The notes under the pieces are model-generated. The model worked only from the letters and a program-made list of their open reading frames with translations, was not told the DNA's origin and did not search any database. A program made the translations under genes and the position numbers. Positions 1-7,418 of a stretch of 16,211 bases of DNA are shown here, piece after piece (within the stretch, counting starts at the first letter, position 1; each line of letters opens with the position of its first letter). Source of the DNA: Candidatus Apopatosoma intestinale (GTDB lineage: Bacteria; Bacillota; Clostridia; Oscillospirales; CAG-272); NCBI GenBank assembly GCA_018064545.1, contig JAGHUY010000309.1:1-16211 (forward strand). Direction: 5' to 3'.

Positions 1-35
1 CGCGAGGCGCAAACGAATTTCTCGGAAAATTCCAT
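1..35 (-). CDS. 5' end of an unidentified gene, cut by the window edge
   Basis: Only the first 11 complete codons are inside the window, reading MEFSEKFVCAS on the minus strand. An ATG at 35-33 is preceded by AAGGAGG (47-53) with an 11-nt spacer, and a plausible promoter lies just upstream. This makes it a real start rather than a chance ATG. The fragment is too short to assign to a family. It lies downstream of the SGNH hydrolase gene on the same strand. No hairpin terminator separates them, so some read-through is possible. Confidence 0.6.
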   Translation of the reverse strand, partial: MEFSEKFVCAS

Positions 36-63
36 GATACAAGGTTCCTCCTTATTTTATATA

Positions 64-92
64 ATTGTATAAAACAATGCTCTGTCGGTAAA
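64..92 (-). promoter_or_regulatory. Possible sigma-A promoter for the edge gene
   Basis: On the minus strand, TTTACC (92-87) and TACAAT (69-64) are separated by 17 nt. This resembles -35 TTGACA (4/6) and -10 TATAAT (5/6). The predicted transcript would start about 20 nt before the ATG at 35. Unlike the other promoters in the window it has no TGn before the -10. Its -35 lies directly beside the stop codon of the SGNH gene. The region is AT-rich, so a chance match is possible. Confidence 0.35.
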
Positions 93-94
93 AA

Positions 95-742
95 TCAGAG
101 ACGAGAACGGAAAACGTCGGATTTTAAGATCGTGTGAGCGATCAGTTCCGTGCCGACGTCTTTGGGATGGATGCGGTCGGCGGACAGCATGAACGAGCCG
201 ATTTTCCTCATATAGCGATCGACGGCGGCCTGCACGTCAAGATAGGGGATGCCGTATGTTTCGCAGATCACGAGAAAGCGGGCGGCCAGCGCATCGCGCG
301 CGGCGCGGATGCCGTCCTTATGAAGATCAAAAAACAACGGGGAGACGATGACAGGCGAGATGCCGGCCGAAAGGCACTTTTTGTTCATCTCTTCGACGTT
401 TTCGGCGGATTTTTCGGTGGGGACCTGATATTCCCGCTTTACGATGTTTTCATCATACAGGTGAATGCAGTCGTTGATGCCGATCATGAGAAAGAGAACG
501 TCCGGATGATAGGCGATCACGTCGGTGTCAAAGCGGGCCAGCAGTTTCTTGGTTGAATCGCCGCTTGTGGCCGTATTCTGAAACCGCAGATCGTGACCCG
601 GATGATCTGCCCATACGGACAGGGCGACACGTTTCGGATACCCCTCGCCGATCTCCGTGATGCTGTCGCCGAGCGGACGGAGCCGCCCGCAGTCGGTCAC
701 GCTGTCTCCGGTGAACATGATTTTTTTACCGATTTGTTCCAT
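95..742 (-). CDS. SGNH/GDSL-family hydrolase (esterase or lipase type)
   Basis: The 215-residue protein carries the four SGNH blocks. Block I is FTGDSVTD with the nucleophile Ser14, block II has Gly61 in SGDSTK, block III is GIND with Asn90, and block V is DRIHP with the Asp189/His192 pair. This family hydrolyses esters of lipids, acetylated sugars or similar substrates through a Ser-His-Asp triad and an oxyanion hole formed by Ser, Gly and Asn. No signal peptide or membrane segment is visible, so the enzyme is probably cytoplasmic. The length is normal for the small one-domain members. The ATG at 742 has GGAGG (752-756) at 9 nt. It has its own promoter and lies beyond the rpsT terminator. 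The family call is firm; the substrate cannot be read from the sequence. Confidence 0.9.
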   Translation of the reverse strand: MEQIGKKIMFTGDSVTDCGRLRPLGDSITEIGEGYPKRVALSVWADHPGHDLRFQNTATSGDSTKKLLARFDTDVIAYHPDVLFLMIGINDCIHLYDENIVKREYQVPTEKSAENVEEMNKKCLSAGISPVIVSPLFFDLHKDGIRAARDALAARFLVICETYGIPYLDVQAAVDRYMRKIGSFMLSADRIHPKDVGTELIAHTILKSDVFRSRL

Positions 743-769
743 GAAAAATCGCCTCCGCGTTTTTTCTTC

Positions 770-798
770 ATTCTATCACAGTTTGTCCGTCAAAACAA
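770..798 (-). promoter_or_regulatory. Extended -10 promoter for the SGNH hydrolase gene
   Basis: The minus strand has TTGTTT (798-793), a 17-nt spacer and TAGAAT (775-770), with TGA directly before the -10. The -10 matches 5/6 and has the extended TGn element, while the -35 is weak. The transcript would start about 20 nt before the ATG. The promoter sits just after the rpsT terminator tail, which fits an independent transcript. Confidence 0.5.
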
Positions 799-807
799 GA
801 AAAAAGC

Positions 808-845
808 AAAAAATAAAAAGCATCAAGGTGAGAATGATGCTTTTT
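808..845 (-). terminator. Intrinsic terminator of rpsT
   Basis: On the minus strand a 10-bp stem (AAAAAGCATC / GATGCTTTTT, 836-845 and 815-824) with an 11-nt loop is followed by a run of T. It starts 10 nt after the rpsT stop codon. Confidence 0.85.
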
Positions 846-855
846 GTTTTTTTGC

Positions 856-1119
856 TTATTGCATATTGTTGAGCATTCTCGTGAATCTGCTCTTTCTTCT
901 GGCGGCCGTATTCTTGTGCAGAATGCCGTCGGAAACCGCCTTGTCAACCTTGCAGATCGCTTCCGTGTAGGTCGTCTTGGCCAGTTCTTTGTCACCGGCG
1001 GTAACAGCGGCCTCAAACTTCTTGATGGAAGTTTTCAGAGCGGTTTTGAGCATCTGATTTTGAAGGGTCTTGGTCTTGGTGACCAGAACTCTCTTCTTGG
1101 CAGACTTGATATTCGGCAT
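856..1119 (-). CDS. rpsT: 30S ribosomal protein S20
   Basis: The 87-residue protein begins MPNIKSAKKRVLVT and is rich in Lys and Arg. It contains the family's typical Ala/Lys helical segments and ends in the conserved AARRKSRFTRMLN region. S20 is a primary 16S rRNA binding protein of the small subunit. The length matches the family. The start is the ATG at 1119, preceded at 8 nt by AAGGGAGGTG (1128-1137). A longer frame starting at 1149 would add ten residues that the family lacks and would run through this ribosome binding site. The gene is monocistronic, with its own promoter, a leader hairpin and a terminator. It is divergent from the acetyltransferase operon. Confidence 0.97.
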   Translation of the reverse strand: MPNIKSAKKRVLVTKTKTLQNQMLKTALKTSIKKFEAAVTAGDKELAKTTYTEAICKVDKAVSDGILHKNTAARRKSRFTRMLNNMQ

Positions 1120-1155
1120 GGATGATTCACCTCCCTTAATCGTCGGCATACCGGA

Positions 1156-1181
1156 TTTTTCTCATGAGAGGGTGAGAAAAA
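1156..1181 (-). promoter_or_regulatory. Hairpin in the rpsT leader
   Basis: TTTTTCTCA (1156-1164) and TGAGAAAAA (1173-1181) form a perfect 9-bp stem with an 8-nt loop inside the roughly 80-nt predicted rpsT leader. The loop side includes the CTCATGAG palindrome (1161-1168), so alternative pairings exist. No T-tract follows, so it is not a simple terminator. A role in autoregulation or mRNA stability is an inference. Confidence 0.4.
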
Positions 1182-1207
1182 GGCGATATTTCCGCATTTG
1201 CTTTATC

Positions 1208-1236
1208 ATCATATCATCTTTTTTCCCAAATATCAA
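1208..1236 (-). promoter_or_regulatory. Extended -10 promoter for rpsT
   Basis: The minus strand has TTGATA (1236-1231), a 17-nt spacer and TATGAT (1213-1208), with TGA directly before the -10. Both hexamers match the sigma-A consensus at 5/6. Predicted transcription starts near 1201, giving a leader of about 80 nt. Confidence 0.7.
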
Positions 1237-1240
1237 GTGC

Positions 1241-1274
1241 TTTTGGCAATTTTATTCCAAAAATTTTATTTTGG
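1241..1274. repeat. TTTTGG/CCAAAA inverted repeats between divergent promoters
   Basis: TTTTGG (1241-1246), CCAAAA (1257-1262) and TTTTGG (1269-1274) occur within 34 nt. They make two alternative inverted repeats, with spacers of 10 and 6 nt. They lie between the rpsT -35 and the -35 of the acetyltransferase operon, ending about 21 nt before the latter. The position suits an operator for the plus-strand operon. The AT-rich context means chance is possible. Confidence 0.3.
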
Positions 1275-1295
1275 GTTCGCGGAGCGGGAAAGACC

Positions 1296-1324
1296 TTGCA
1301 ATCCCTTTCATTATATGGTATGAT
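1296..1324 (+). promoter_or_regulatory. Extended -10 promoter for the GNAT-GH94 operon
   Basis: TTGCAA (1296-1301), a 17-nt spacer and TATGAT (1319-1324), with TGG directly before the -10. Transcription would begin near 1331, about 28 nt before the ATG at 1359. This argues against using the in-frame ATG at 1296, which lies inside the -35. Confidence 0.65.
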
Positions 1325-1358
1325 AAAGCCGCAAAGCAAACGGAAAAGGAGGGGCGGC

Positions 1359-2120
1359 ATGACGGTTTCTTTTGCGATGAGCACGCCGGAGGCGGAGACG
1401 GAGCGAAAAGCGTTGTTCCGCACCTGCTTTCATACGACGGACGCGGAAACGGACTTCTTTTTTGCGGCGGCTTATCCTCACACGCGCTGTGTGGAATGTC
1501 GGATCGACGGGTCGCTGGCGGGGGCGGCGTATCTGATGCCCGCGACCGTCTGCGGGATGCCGGGGTATTACGGATACGCGGTCGGGACGTTTCCCGCCTA
1601 TCGCGGTCGGGGCGTCTGCCGGGAGATTCATCGGTTCATCCTCGAACTATGCGACGCGGAAAACGCCTGTTATTTTCTGCATCCGGCAAGTGCCATGCTC
1701 TTTCCGATGTACGCCGGATTCGGTCTGTCCCTCTGCGGCACCGCGTCTTATATCGAAGCGGAAGCGGGCGCGGCCCGTCCGGCGCTTCTGCGAAACGCCT
1801 CGGTGTCCGACTTTCTCCGGGGGGAGAGAGCCATCCGCTGGTCGGAGGAACTTCTGTCCTTTGCCATCGAACAGAACCGCAGGGACGGCGGTTTTGTAAA
1901 GACTTTCTTCTCCGGGACTTCCGTGATCGGAAAGGCGGAAAAAGGGGAACTCACCGTGGAGGTGGCGACGGCGCCGCTTACCCCGTCCGAATGGGCGGCT
2001 TTACAGAATATATACAAATGTAGAAAAATGAAAATCCGGCTTCCGTCCGGCGAAATCCCGTTTGTGATGGGTTATCGCGTGCCGACGGAGGAATTACATT
2101 TGGATTTTACGATGGAATAA
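1359..2120 (+). CDS. GNAT-family N-acetyltransferase
   Basis: The 253-residue protein has a GNAT fold signature. Acetyl-CoA binding motif A is at about residues 70-90 (GYAVGTFPAYRGRGV), where RGRG at 82-85 is the pyrophosphate-binding loop. The typical Tyr-x-x-Phe-Gly segment (YAGFG) is at about 118-122. The first half is therefore a complete GNAT core. The last hundred or so residues match no motif I recognise and may be a second, degenerate domain. The start at 1359 is supported by AAAGGAGG (1345-1352) and by the promoter just upstream. It lies 14 nt before the GH94 phosphorylase gene, so the two are probably co-transcribed. The acetylated substrate is unknown; the partner gene suggests a link to sugar metabolism, but that is inference. 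Confidence 0.85.
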   Translation: MTVSFAMSTPEAETERKALFRTCFHTTDAETDFFFAAAYPHTRCVECRIDGSLAGAAYLMPATVCGMPGYYGYAVGTFPAYRGRGVCREIHRFILELCDAENACYFLHPASAMLFPMYAGFGLSLCGTASYIEAEAGAARPALLRNASVSDFLRGERAIRWSEELLSFAIEQNRRDGGFVKTFFSGTSVIGKAEKGELTVEVATAPLTPSEWAALQNIYKCRKMKIRLPSGEIPFVMGYRVPTEELHLDFTME

Positions 2121-2134
2121 AAAGGAGATAAAAT

Positions 2135-5047
2135 ATGGGCTTTACACGAGAGAACGCAAGAGAAAATTTACCGGACTCTTTGGCGATCTTAAAAAACATT
2201 TTCGGAGACCTTGTGGTCGGCGAGACCGGCGCAAGCCCTCTGTCGGCAGACGGAGGGACGGTGCTCGGTGCGTGTGGACTGCCGTTTTCCGCACCGGTGA
2301 CCGATTATCTGCGCGTCGATCCCGTCGTGGGGGCGTTCCTCGCGGAGCGGGGAGAGGAAAACGGGATGTTCGTTTTCGGAAAATCCGTCCGCTACGTTAC
2401 GGCGAGCGGGAAAGTGAAACTGCCGAAGGCTGTCCGGAAGAGTGCGCTTTCCGTCTGCCGTGCCGTCCTGAATGCTCCCGGCAAGATCGGGGAAGAGGGC
2501 GAACATATCATTGATATCAAGCATGGCGGCAAGATCGGCACGCACTTTGACGTCAATCTTCTGATCGGGAACCGCATCGGCTATCCCGATCCGATGCTGA
2601 CCACGCCGAAAGGCGCGCTGGATTCGCTGGGACGCGGGTGCTTCCGCGCGGGGGCCGCCAAACAGGTGACCAGCACCCGGTATTCGCTCATCGCCGAGTA
2701 TAACGGGGAACAGGTCAACCGCCAGTTCTATCTCGTGGAGAACGGCCGCCAGATCTTCTATTCCGCCGACACGGGTGTGAACGTAAAGAGTGCCGAATGC
2801 CGCCACCTGCGCAACCGCACGGTCATCACCTATGAGACGGAATGCGGGCTTCGCATCACGCGCACGCTGTTCATCCTGCCGTATGAGGACGGGATGCCCG
2901 AGGCGGTGGAGGCGCAGACCGTGCGCATCGAAAATCTGACGAAAAAGCCGAGAACGGTGAAGATCGTCTTCACGGGGATGTTCGGCCTCGCGACGCCGGA
3001 ATCCACGATGAACGATATTATCTACGCCAGCGTGACGTGGGAGAGCAGTCTGATCAAGCGCGACGGCAAGACCGTCGCCGTCTGTCCGCACCCGCATCCG
3101 CGCTATCTGAAACCGAACAAACGGTTTGCCCTGCTTCTCACCGACGACGGCGAGACGCTCGACGGCTATACCGCCAACTATATCGACTTCATCGGCAACG
3201 GCACGCTCGAAAAACCGCAACGCGTAGCGGCCCTCGCGAACGCGCCCGTGACCAAAATGGTGCCGTTTTTCGCCATCGACAAGAGTCTGACGCTCCCGGC
3301 ACGCGGGGCGCGGGAGGTGACCTCCTATGTCGGCATCGTAACTGCCCGCGGCGGCGCGGACGATCCGCTCTTTGACGCGCTTACCGTGCTGATCGATTCC
3401 TATCGGAAACCCGGCGCCGCCGCGGAAGCCCTCCATCGCGTCATCGCGTTCGGGGACGAATACGCCGGCTTTTTGCACGTAAAGACCGAAGATGAGGATT
3501 TCAATACCTATATCAACCGCAATCTGCCGTTCCAGGTCTATTATCAGTCCTACGTGTCCCGGTCGTTTGCCTGGACGCAGAAAGCGTTCCGGGAGATCGG
3601 TTTCCGGGAGATTCAGGATATGTACGCCTCCCTCTACTATATTATCGGGACAGGCAACACGGCTCTCGCCCGCGAGATGCTCTCCGCATGGGTGAAGAAT
3701 GTTTGGGAGATGGGCTACGCCAACCACAATTTTTATGAGACGGGCAAGGAGGCGGGCGTCTGCTCGGACGACGGTCTGTGGCTCGCTCAGGCGATCTACC
3801 GCTACGTCTCTCTGTCCGGCGACGTAGAGTTCCTCTCCGAGGAATATCCGATGGTGGGCAGTGAAGAGAAACGCACCGTTCTCGGCACGCTGGTGGCGAT
3901 CCTCGTATACAGCGGCAGTATCTCCGTCGGGACGCACGGGCTTCCGCTTCTGGACAAAGCCGACTGGAACGACTGTCTGAAACTGGATAACGACTGGGTT
4001 TCCGGACCCGAAAAAGAGAAACGCTACGCCGAGCAACTGAAAGTGACCGGCGCTCCCTACGGGACACGGCTCGCCCTCGACCTGTCCGAAAGCGTCATGA
4101 ATGCGTTTCTGTTGAAGATCGCCTACGACGATACGGCCATGCTCGCTGACATGGCGGGCAAAGGCGACGTCGCGGAGGTGCTTCGCAAAAAGTGCGCGAC
4201 GCTCTGTGACAATATCGGAAAGCATTGCTGGAAAGGCGACTTCTACGCGAGAGCCCTCGTCGGCGGCAAACGGGAGGGGGGCTATACGTTCCTCGGCGCG
4301 AAAGGCGACGGGCTGTCGGCCGATCCCGAAATCGACGGCACCTATTACCTCAACTCGTTCTCGTGGTCGATCCACGCGGGCGTGGCGACCGAAGAGCAGA
4401 TCGCGACGATGCTCGATCCGATCGAAAAATATCTTGTCACACCGGCCGGCATCAAACTCTGTACGAACGCCGATCTCGGCAAACTTTCGGACGGCAACGC
4501 CTCCGGCTCGTATTTCCCCGGCGACCGTGAAAACGGCGGTGTATTCAAGCACGCGGCGATGATGGCGGCTTCCGCCTGCTTCAAGGCGGCAAAGACCGTG
4601 AGGGATCGGGGCTTGGCGGAACGGCTCGCGAACCTCGCGTATTTCGCGCTGGATACGGTGCTCCCGTACCGCACGCTTTTGCATCCGTATCTGACCAAGG
4701 GCAATCCCCGTTTCTGCACGCAGTATAACAACAGTCAGACGGGCGAGAACATCGGCCCGATGCTGTCGGGAACGGCCAGTTGGCTGAACCTCTCGGTCAT
4801 GGAACTGCTCGGCATTTCTTATGAGGGTGAAAATCTCGTCTTCTCCCCGGTCCTGCCGTCCTCGATGACACATACGGAATACACGTTCGGCGGGAAAACC
4901 CGCTATCACGTCACGGTCGAAAAGCCGCTCGGCTTTGCTCGCGTCGGCGAGATGAGCGCCATGACCTTCGACGGTGCCCCGTTCGACGGCACGATCAAAC
5001 GCGAAGACGACGGAAAAACGCACGAGATTGTTATTCAGTTGTCGTAA
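2135..5047 (+). CDS. GH94-family glycoside phosphorylase (cellobiose phosphorylase-like)
   Basis: The 970-residue protein belongs to the GH94 (former glycosyltransferase 36) group. This group cleaves beta-glucosidic disaccharides or oligosaccharides with inorganic phosphate, giving glucose 1-phosphate without using ATP. An N-terminal beta-sandwich region spans roughly residues 130-420 and an (alpha/alpha)6 barrel roughly 440-890, followed by a short beta cap. Family landmarks are SRSFAW (475-480), CSDDGLWL (543-550), ADWND (609-613) with Asp613 as the probable general acid, ENGGVFKHA (799-807) and SGTASWL (878-884), near the phosphate site. There is no signal peptide, so it acts in the cytoplasm. 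It is longer than cellobiose phosphorylases (about 800 residues) and closer to cellodextrin or laminaribiose phosphorylases, so the substrate is not settled. AAGGAG precedes the ATG. No sugar transporter gene is adjacent. Confidence 0.88.
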   Translation: MGFTRENARENLPDSLAILKNIFGDLVVGETGASPLSADGGTVLGACGLPFSAPVTDYLRVDPVVGAFLAERGEENGMFVFGKSVRYVTASGKVKLPKAVRKSALSVCRAVLNAPGKIGEEGEHIIDIKHGGKIGTHFDVNLLIGNRIGYPDPMLTTPKGALDSLGRGCFRAGAAKQVTSTRYSLIAEYNGEQVNRQFYLVENGRQIFYSADTGVNVKSAECRHLRNRTVITYETECGLRITRTLFILPYEDGMPEAVEAQTVRIENLTKKPRTVKIVFTGMFGLATPESTMNDIIYASVTWESSLIKRDGKTVAVCPHPHPRYLKPNKRFALLLTDDGETLDGYTANYIDFIGNGTLEKPQRVAALANAPVTKMVPFFAIDKSLTLPARGAREVTSYVGIVTARGGADDPLFDALTVLIDSYRKPGAAAEALHRVIAFGDEYAGFLHVKTEDEDFNTYINRNLPFQVYYQSYVSRSFAWTQKAFREIGFREIQDMYASLYYIIGTGNTALAREMLSAWVKNVWEMGYANHNFYETGKEAGVCSDDGLWLAQAIYRYVSLSGDVEFLSEEYPMVGSEEKRTVLGTLVAILVYSGSISVGTHGLPLLDKADWNDCLKLDNDWVSGPEKEKRYAEQLKVTGAPYGTRLALDLSESVMNAFLLKIAYDDTAMLADMAGKGDVAEVLRKKCATLCDNIGKHCWKGDFYARALVGGKREGGYTFLGAKGDGLSADPEIDGTYYLNSFSWSIHAGVATEEQIATMLDPIEKYLVTPAGIKLCTNADLGKLSDGNASGSYFPGDRENGGVFKHAAMMAASACFKAAKTVRDRGLAERLANLAYFALDTVLPYRTLLHPYLTKGNPRFCTQYNNSQTGENIGPMLSGTASWLNLSVMELLGISYEGENLVFSPVLPSSMTHTEYTFGGKTRYHVTVEKPLGFARVGEMSAMTFDGAPFDGTIKREDDGKTHEIVIQLS

Positions 5048-5052
5048 ATACG

Positions 5053-5084
5053 AAAAATCCGTCTGCCGGAGCAGACGGATTTTT
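5053..5084. terminator. Bidirectional intrinsic terminator between convergent operons
   Basis: A perfect 14-bp stem (5053-5066 with 5071-5084) with a CGGA tetraloop lies between the GH94 stop (5047) and the hslO stop (5088). AAAAA on the left arm and a run of T on the right give both strands a GC-rich hairpin followed by a U-tract. It can therefore end both transcripts. Confidence 0.92.
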
Positions 5085-5087
5085 TTG

Positions 5088-5969
5088 TTATTGCTTATTC
5101 GCTTTTTCTTTTTCGACCTCATCGCGGGTAAAGTAGTATTTTTTGTCGCAGAAGTGGCAGCAGACCTCGATTTTTTCAAGGTTTTCAAACGTCTCGTCCA
5201 GTTCCGCTTCGGAAAAACTGGCGATCGCGCCGAGCACCCGCTCCCGCTGACAGGGACACCGGTATTCGGCGGGGAACGAGTCGAACACGTCGTATTCAAT
5301 GCCCGTCATCGCACGGGCGAGAATGTCATTAAGCGACGTGCCGGCGTCGAACAGCGCGGAGATATTCGCCATCAGCGGCAGATTCTTTTCGATCTTCGAG
5401 ACGGTCTCCTCGTCGGCAAAGGGGAGAAGCTGGATCATGATGCCTCCGGCGGCGCGGCAGGTGCAGTCGGTGTCGACGAGCACACCGAGCGAACACACGG
5501 TGGGAATCTGCTCGCTCTGCGCGAAATATTCGCAGATGTCCTCGGCAATCTCGCCGGTGGCAATCTCCACGGTACCGACGTGGGGTTCTCCCTCGCCGTC
5601 ATCGCGGACGACGGTGAGCATGCCGCGGCCGATGCCGCCGCCCACGTCGAGTTTCCCGTTCGCTTTGAGCGGCAGATCGACGTTGGGGTTTTCGATATAG
5701 CCGCGCACGTTCCCCATATAATCGGAGACGGCAAGCACGCCGCCGAGCGGGCCGTCGCCCTTGAAACGGACGGTGATGGAGTTTTCTTTTTCTTTGAGTT
5801 GCGTTCCCATGAGGGACGCGGCCGTCAGCACGCGCCCGAGAGCCGCCGTGGCGGTGGGGGCGGTGTGATGATAGGCGATCGCCTGATCGACGATATTTTT
5901 GGAGTTGATGACGAGGACACGCGCGGAGCCGTCTCTCGTCATGGCACGCAGAACGTTATGCTGTGCCAC
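5088..5969 (-). CDS. hslO: Hsp33 redox-regulated molecular chaperone
   Basis: The 293-residue protein has the Hsp33 N-terminal domain and the C-terminal zinc switch. The four zinc ligands are visible as CPC (Cys238, Cys240) and CHFC (Cys271, Cys274), with an extra Cys270 beside them. Conserved glycine-rich segments (GDGPLGG at 71-77, VGGGIGRG at 109-116) also fit. Hsp33 is a cytoplasmic holdase: oxidative stress releases zinc, disulfides form and the protein dimerises to hold unfolding proteins. The start is a GTG at 5969 with AAGGG (5976-5980) at 6 nt. It lies only 2 nt after the methyltransferase stop and matches the usual N-terminus of the family. It is the last gene of the minus-strand operon and ends at the shared terminator. 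Confidence 0.96.
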   Translation of the reverse strand: MAQHNVLRAMTRDGSARVLVINSKNIVDQAIAYHHTAPTATAALGRVLTAASLMGTQLKEKENSITVRFKGDGPLGGVLAVSDYMGNVRGYIENPNVDLPLKANGKLDVGGGIGRGMLTVVRDDGEGEPHVGTVEIATGEIAEDICEYFAQSEQIPTVCSLGVLVDTDCTCRAAGGIMIQLLPFADEETVSKIEKNLPLMANISALFDAGTSLNDILARAMTGIEYDVFDSFPAEYRCPCQRERVLGAIASFSEAELDETFENLEKIEVCCHFCDKKYYFTRDEVEKEKANKQ

Positions 5970-5971
5970 GG

Positions 5972-6727
5972 TTATCCCTTCTTTCTTGCGATGAAAAATT
6001 CGCGTTCGCCGGTTTTGGAAACGGGGGAGAATGCAATATCCTCACAGGTTTCCAGCAGATCGAAACCCGCTTTATCGAGGAGCGTCCGGACGGTGCGCTC
6101 CGCGTAACGGCGCTGGCGTTGAGCCTCTTCGGAGCGGTGCCAGAGCCCGTTTTTGTCCTTTCGGAAAAATGTGAGCAAAAAGTCGCAGAAACCGCTCTTT
6201 TCGTGATAGCAGTTCTGCCAGCAGACAAACAGGTCGTCATACTCGTAGGTGTAGACCTGATTTCCGAGGACGTTCTCGTATTTATAGGGGGTGGAGAGGT
6301 CAAAAATAAACAGGCCGTTTTCTTTCAGATTTTCATAAACCGAGCAGAAACACGCGGTGACCTCATCGGAGGACAGCAGATAGTTGACGCCGTCAAACCC
6401 GCAGATCACGGCATCGGCGGGGGCACCCGTGTCGAACGAGGTCATGTTCTGTGCGAGAAAGAGAACCCGTGCCCCCTCACTTCCGGCCTTGTGCGCGGCG
6501 AGAGAGAGCATTTCCTCACTCAGATCGAGTCCCGTCATCGCGTAACCCCGGCGGGCGAGCGGAAGCGTCAGATTGCCCGTCCCGCACCCGATGTCAGTCA
6601 CGCTTTGCACGGGGGAGAGTGCGTATTTTTTAAAGCATTTTTCATAAAAGTCCGCCCACGCATCATAATCGACCTCCGCCATCAGACGGTCGTAACAGAA
6701 CGCGAGAGGGCCGTAAAAATCCGTCAT
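5972..6727 (-). CDS. Class I SAM-dependent methyltransferase
   Basis: The 251-residue protein has the class I methyltransferase motif I (DIGCGTG, 45-51) and the acidic strand-2 end (GLDLS, Asp68) that binds the ribose of S-adenosylmethionine. The opening MTDFYGPLAFCYDRLM resembles the small YqeM-like methyltransferases of Bacillota. The substrate is not identifiable. The ATG at 6727 has AAAGGAGAG (6737-6745) at 9 nt, and this overlaps the stop codon of the upstream DUF2344 gene. The hslO ribosome binding site in turn lies in this gene's last codons or just after them, so translation through the three genes is likely coupled. Confidence 0.88.
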   Translation of the reverse strand: MTDFYGPLAFCYDRLMAEVDYDAWADFYEKCFKKYALSPVQSVTDIGCGTGNLTLPLARRGYAMTGLDLSEEMLSLAAHKAGSEGARVLFLAQNMTSFDTGAPADAVICGFDGVNYLLSSDEVTACFCSVYENLKENGLFIFDLSTPYKYENVLGNQVYTYEYDDLFVCWQNCYHEKSGFCDFLLTFFRKDKNGLWHRSEEAQRQRRYAERTVRTLLDKAGFDLLETCEDIAFSPVSKTGEREFFIARKKG

Positions 6728-6743
6728 AGGGCTGTTCTCTCCT

Positions 6744-7418
6744 TTACCGGAACTCGGTTACGCCGTCTGCGCGGTAGACGGCTGTGCGGCAGACGGTATA
6801 ATCCCCGTCGTCCGGCAGAGCGTCGATGTGCGCGGCGAGAAAGTCCAGCGGCAGACGCGGATTGACAAATTCCGTTTCCGAGGAGGAGAGGCGAAGCGAC
6901 AGGGCGATGCCGTCCTCCGTTTTTTCGCAGGAGAGAAGACGGCAGAGCGGCGCGATGTCAAGCGTTCTTGTACCGCCTTTTCCGGTCTTTTCCACGTTCA
7001 TCGGCGCATCAAAGGCCGCGCGGATCGCGGAAACGGTATTTTCGTCCGCTTCGGGAGCGTGGAGCACGATGTCGTAGGAGGCAAAACCGATCTCACAGAA
7101 TTTCGTCTCCGGCGTATAGACGTCGATCGCCCGCAGATCGGGCGGAAACGCCGCGTTCAGCCGGTCGCGGATCTCCTCTTTCGGGATGTCCTCCGTGATC
7201 CGAAAATCCATAAATTCACACAGCGAGGCTGTCCCGACGGAGAGCGGCAGAGAAAAGACCAGTTTCGGATGGGGATTGAATCCCTCCGTATATTTGATCG
7301 GCAGACGGGCGCGAAGGAACGCCGCTTTCATCGTTCGGTCAAGGTCGAGATGCGAGATGAATTTGAGCGGTCCCGTTTTCTGAAACAGGACTCTTATTTT
7401 TTCAGGCTCGGACAGCAT
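6744..7418 (-). CDS. TIGR03936-family radical SAM-associated protein (DUF2344)
   Basis: The 224-residue protein shows the DUF2344 signature from the start: VLFQKTGPLKFISHLDLDR (10-28), then the YTEGFNPHPKL block. In many Clostridia this protein is encoded beside, or fused to, a TIGR03960 radical SAM protein, as here. Its molecular function is not established to my knowledge. It has no cysteine motif of its own, so it probably assists its partner or binds its substrate. The ATG at 7418 is preceded at 7 nt by GGGAGGAG (7426-7433) and lies inside the 3' end of the radical SAM gene, a 25-nt overlap in a different frame. This points to translational coupling and a fixed subunit ratio. Confidence 0.9.
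   Translation of the reverse strand: MLSEPEKIRVLFQKTGPLKFISHLDLDRTMKAAFLRARLPIKYTEGFNPHPKLVFSLPLSVGTASLCEFMDFRITEDIPKEEIRDRLNAAFPPDLRAIDVYTPETKFCEIGFASYDIVLHAPEADENTVSAIRAAFDAPMNVEKTGKGGTRTLDIAPLCRLLSCEKTEDGIALSLRLSSSETEFVNPRLPLDFLAAHIDALPDDGDYTVCRTAVYRADGVTEFR

Noticed and set aside
1120..1149. Ten-residue N-terminal extension of S20
   Set aside because: It would run through the clear AAGGGAGGTG ribosome binding site, and S20 proteins begin at the internal MPNIKSAKKR.
2189..5299. A 1036-codon open frame on the minus strand opposite the GH94 gene
   Set aside because: It has the same codon register as the sense gene, so it stays open simply because the sense gene avoids TTA, CTA and TCA codons. 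The translation is low-complexity, rich in Arg, His and Val, without recognisable motifs, and it runs across the bidirectional terminator.
4974..6865. Long plus-strand frames opposite hslO and the methyltransferase
   Set aside because: They are shadows of well-supported minus-strand genes. One also crosses the terminator at 5053-5084, and neither has a recognisable family.
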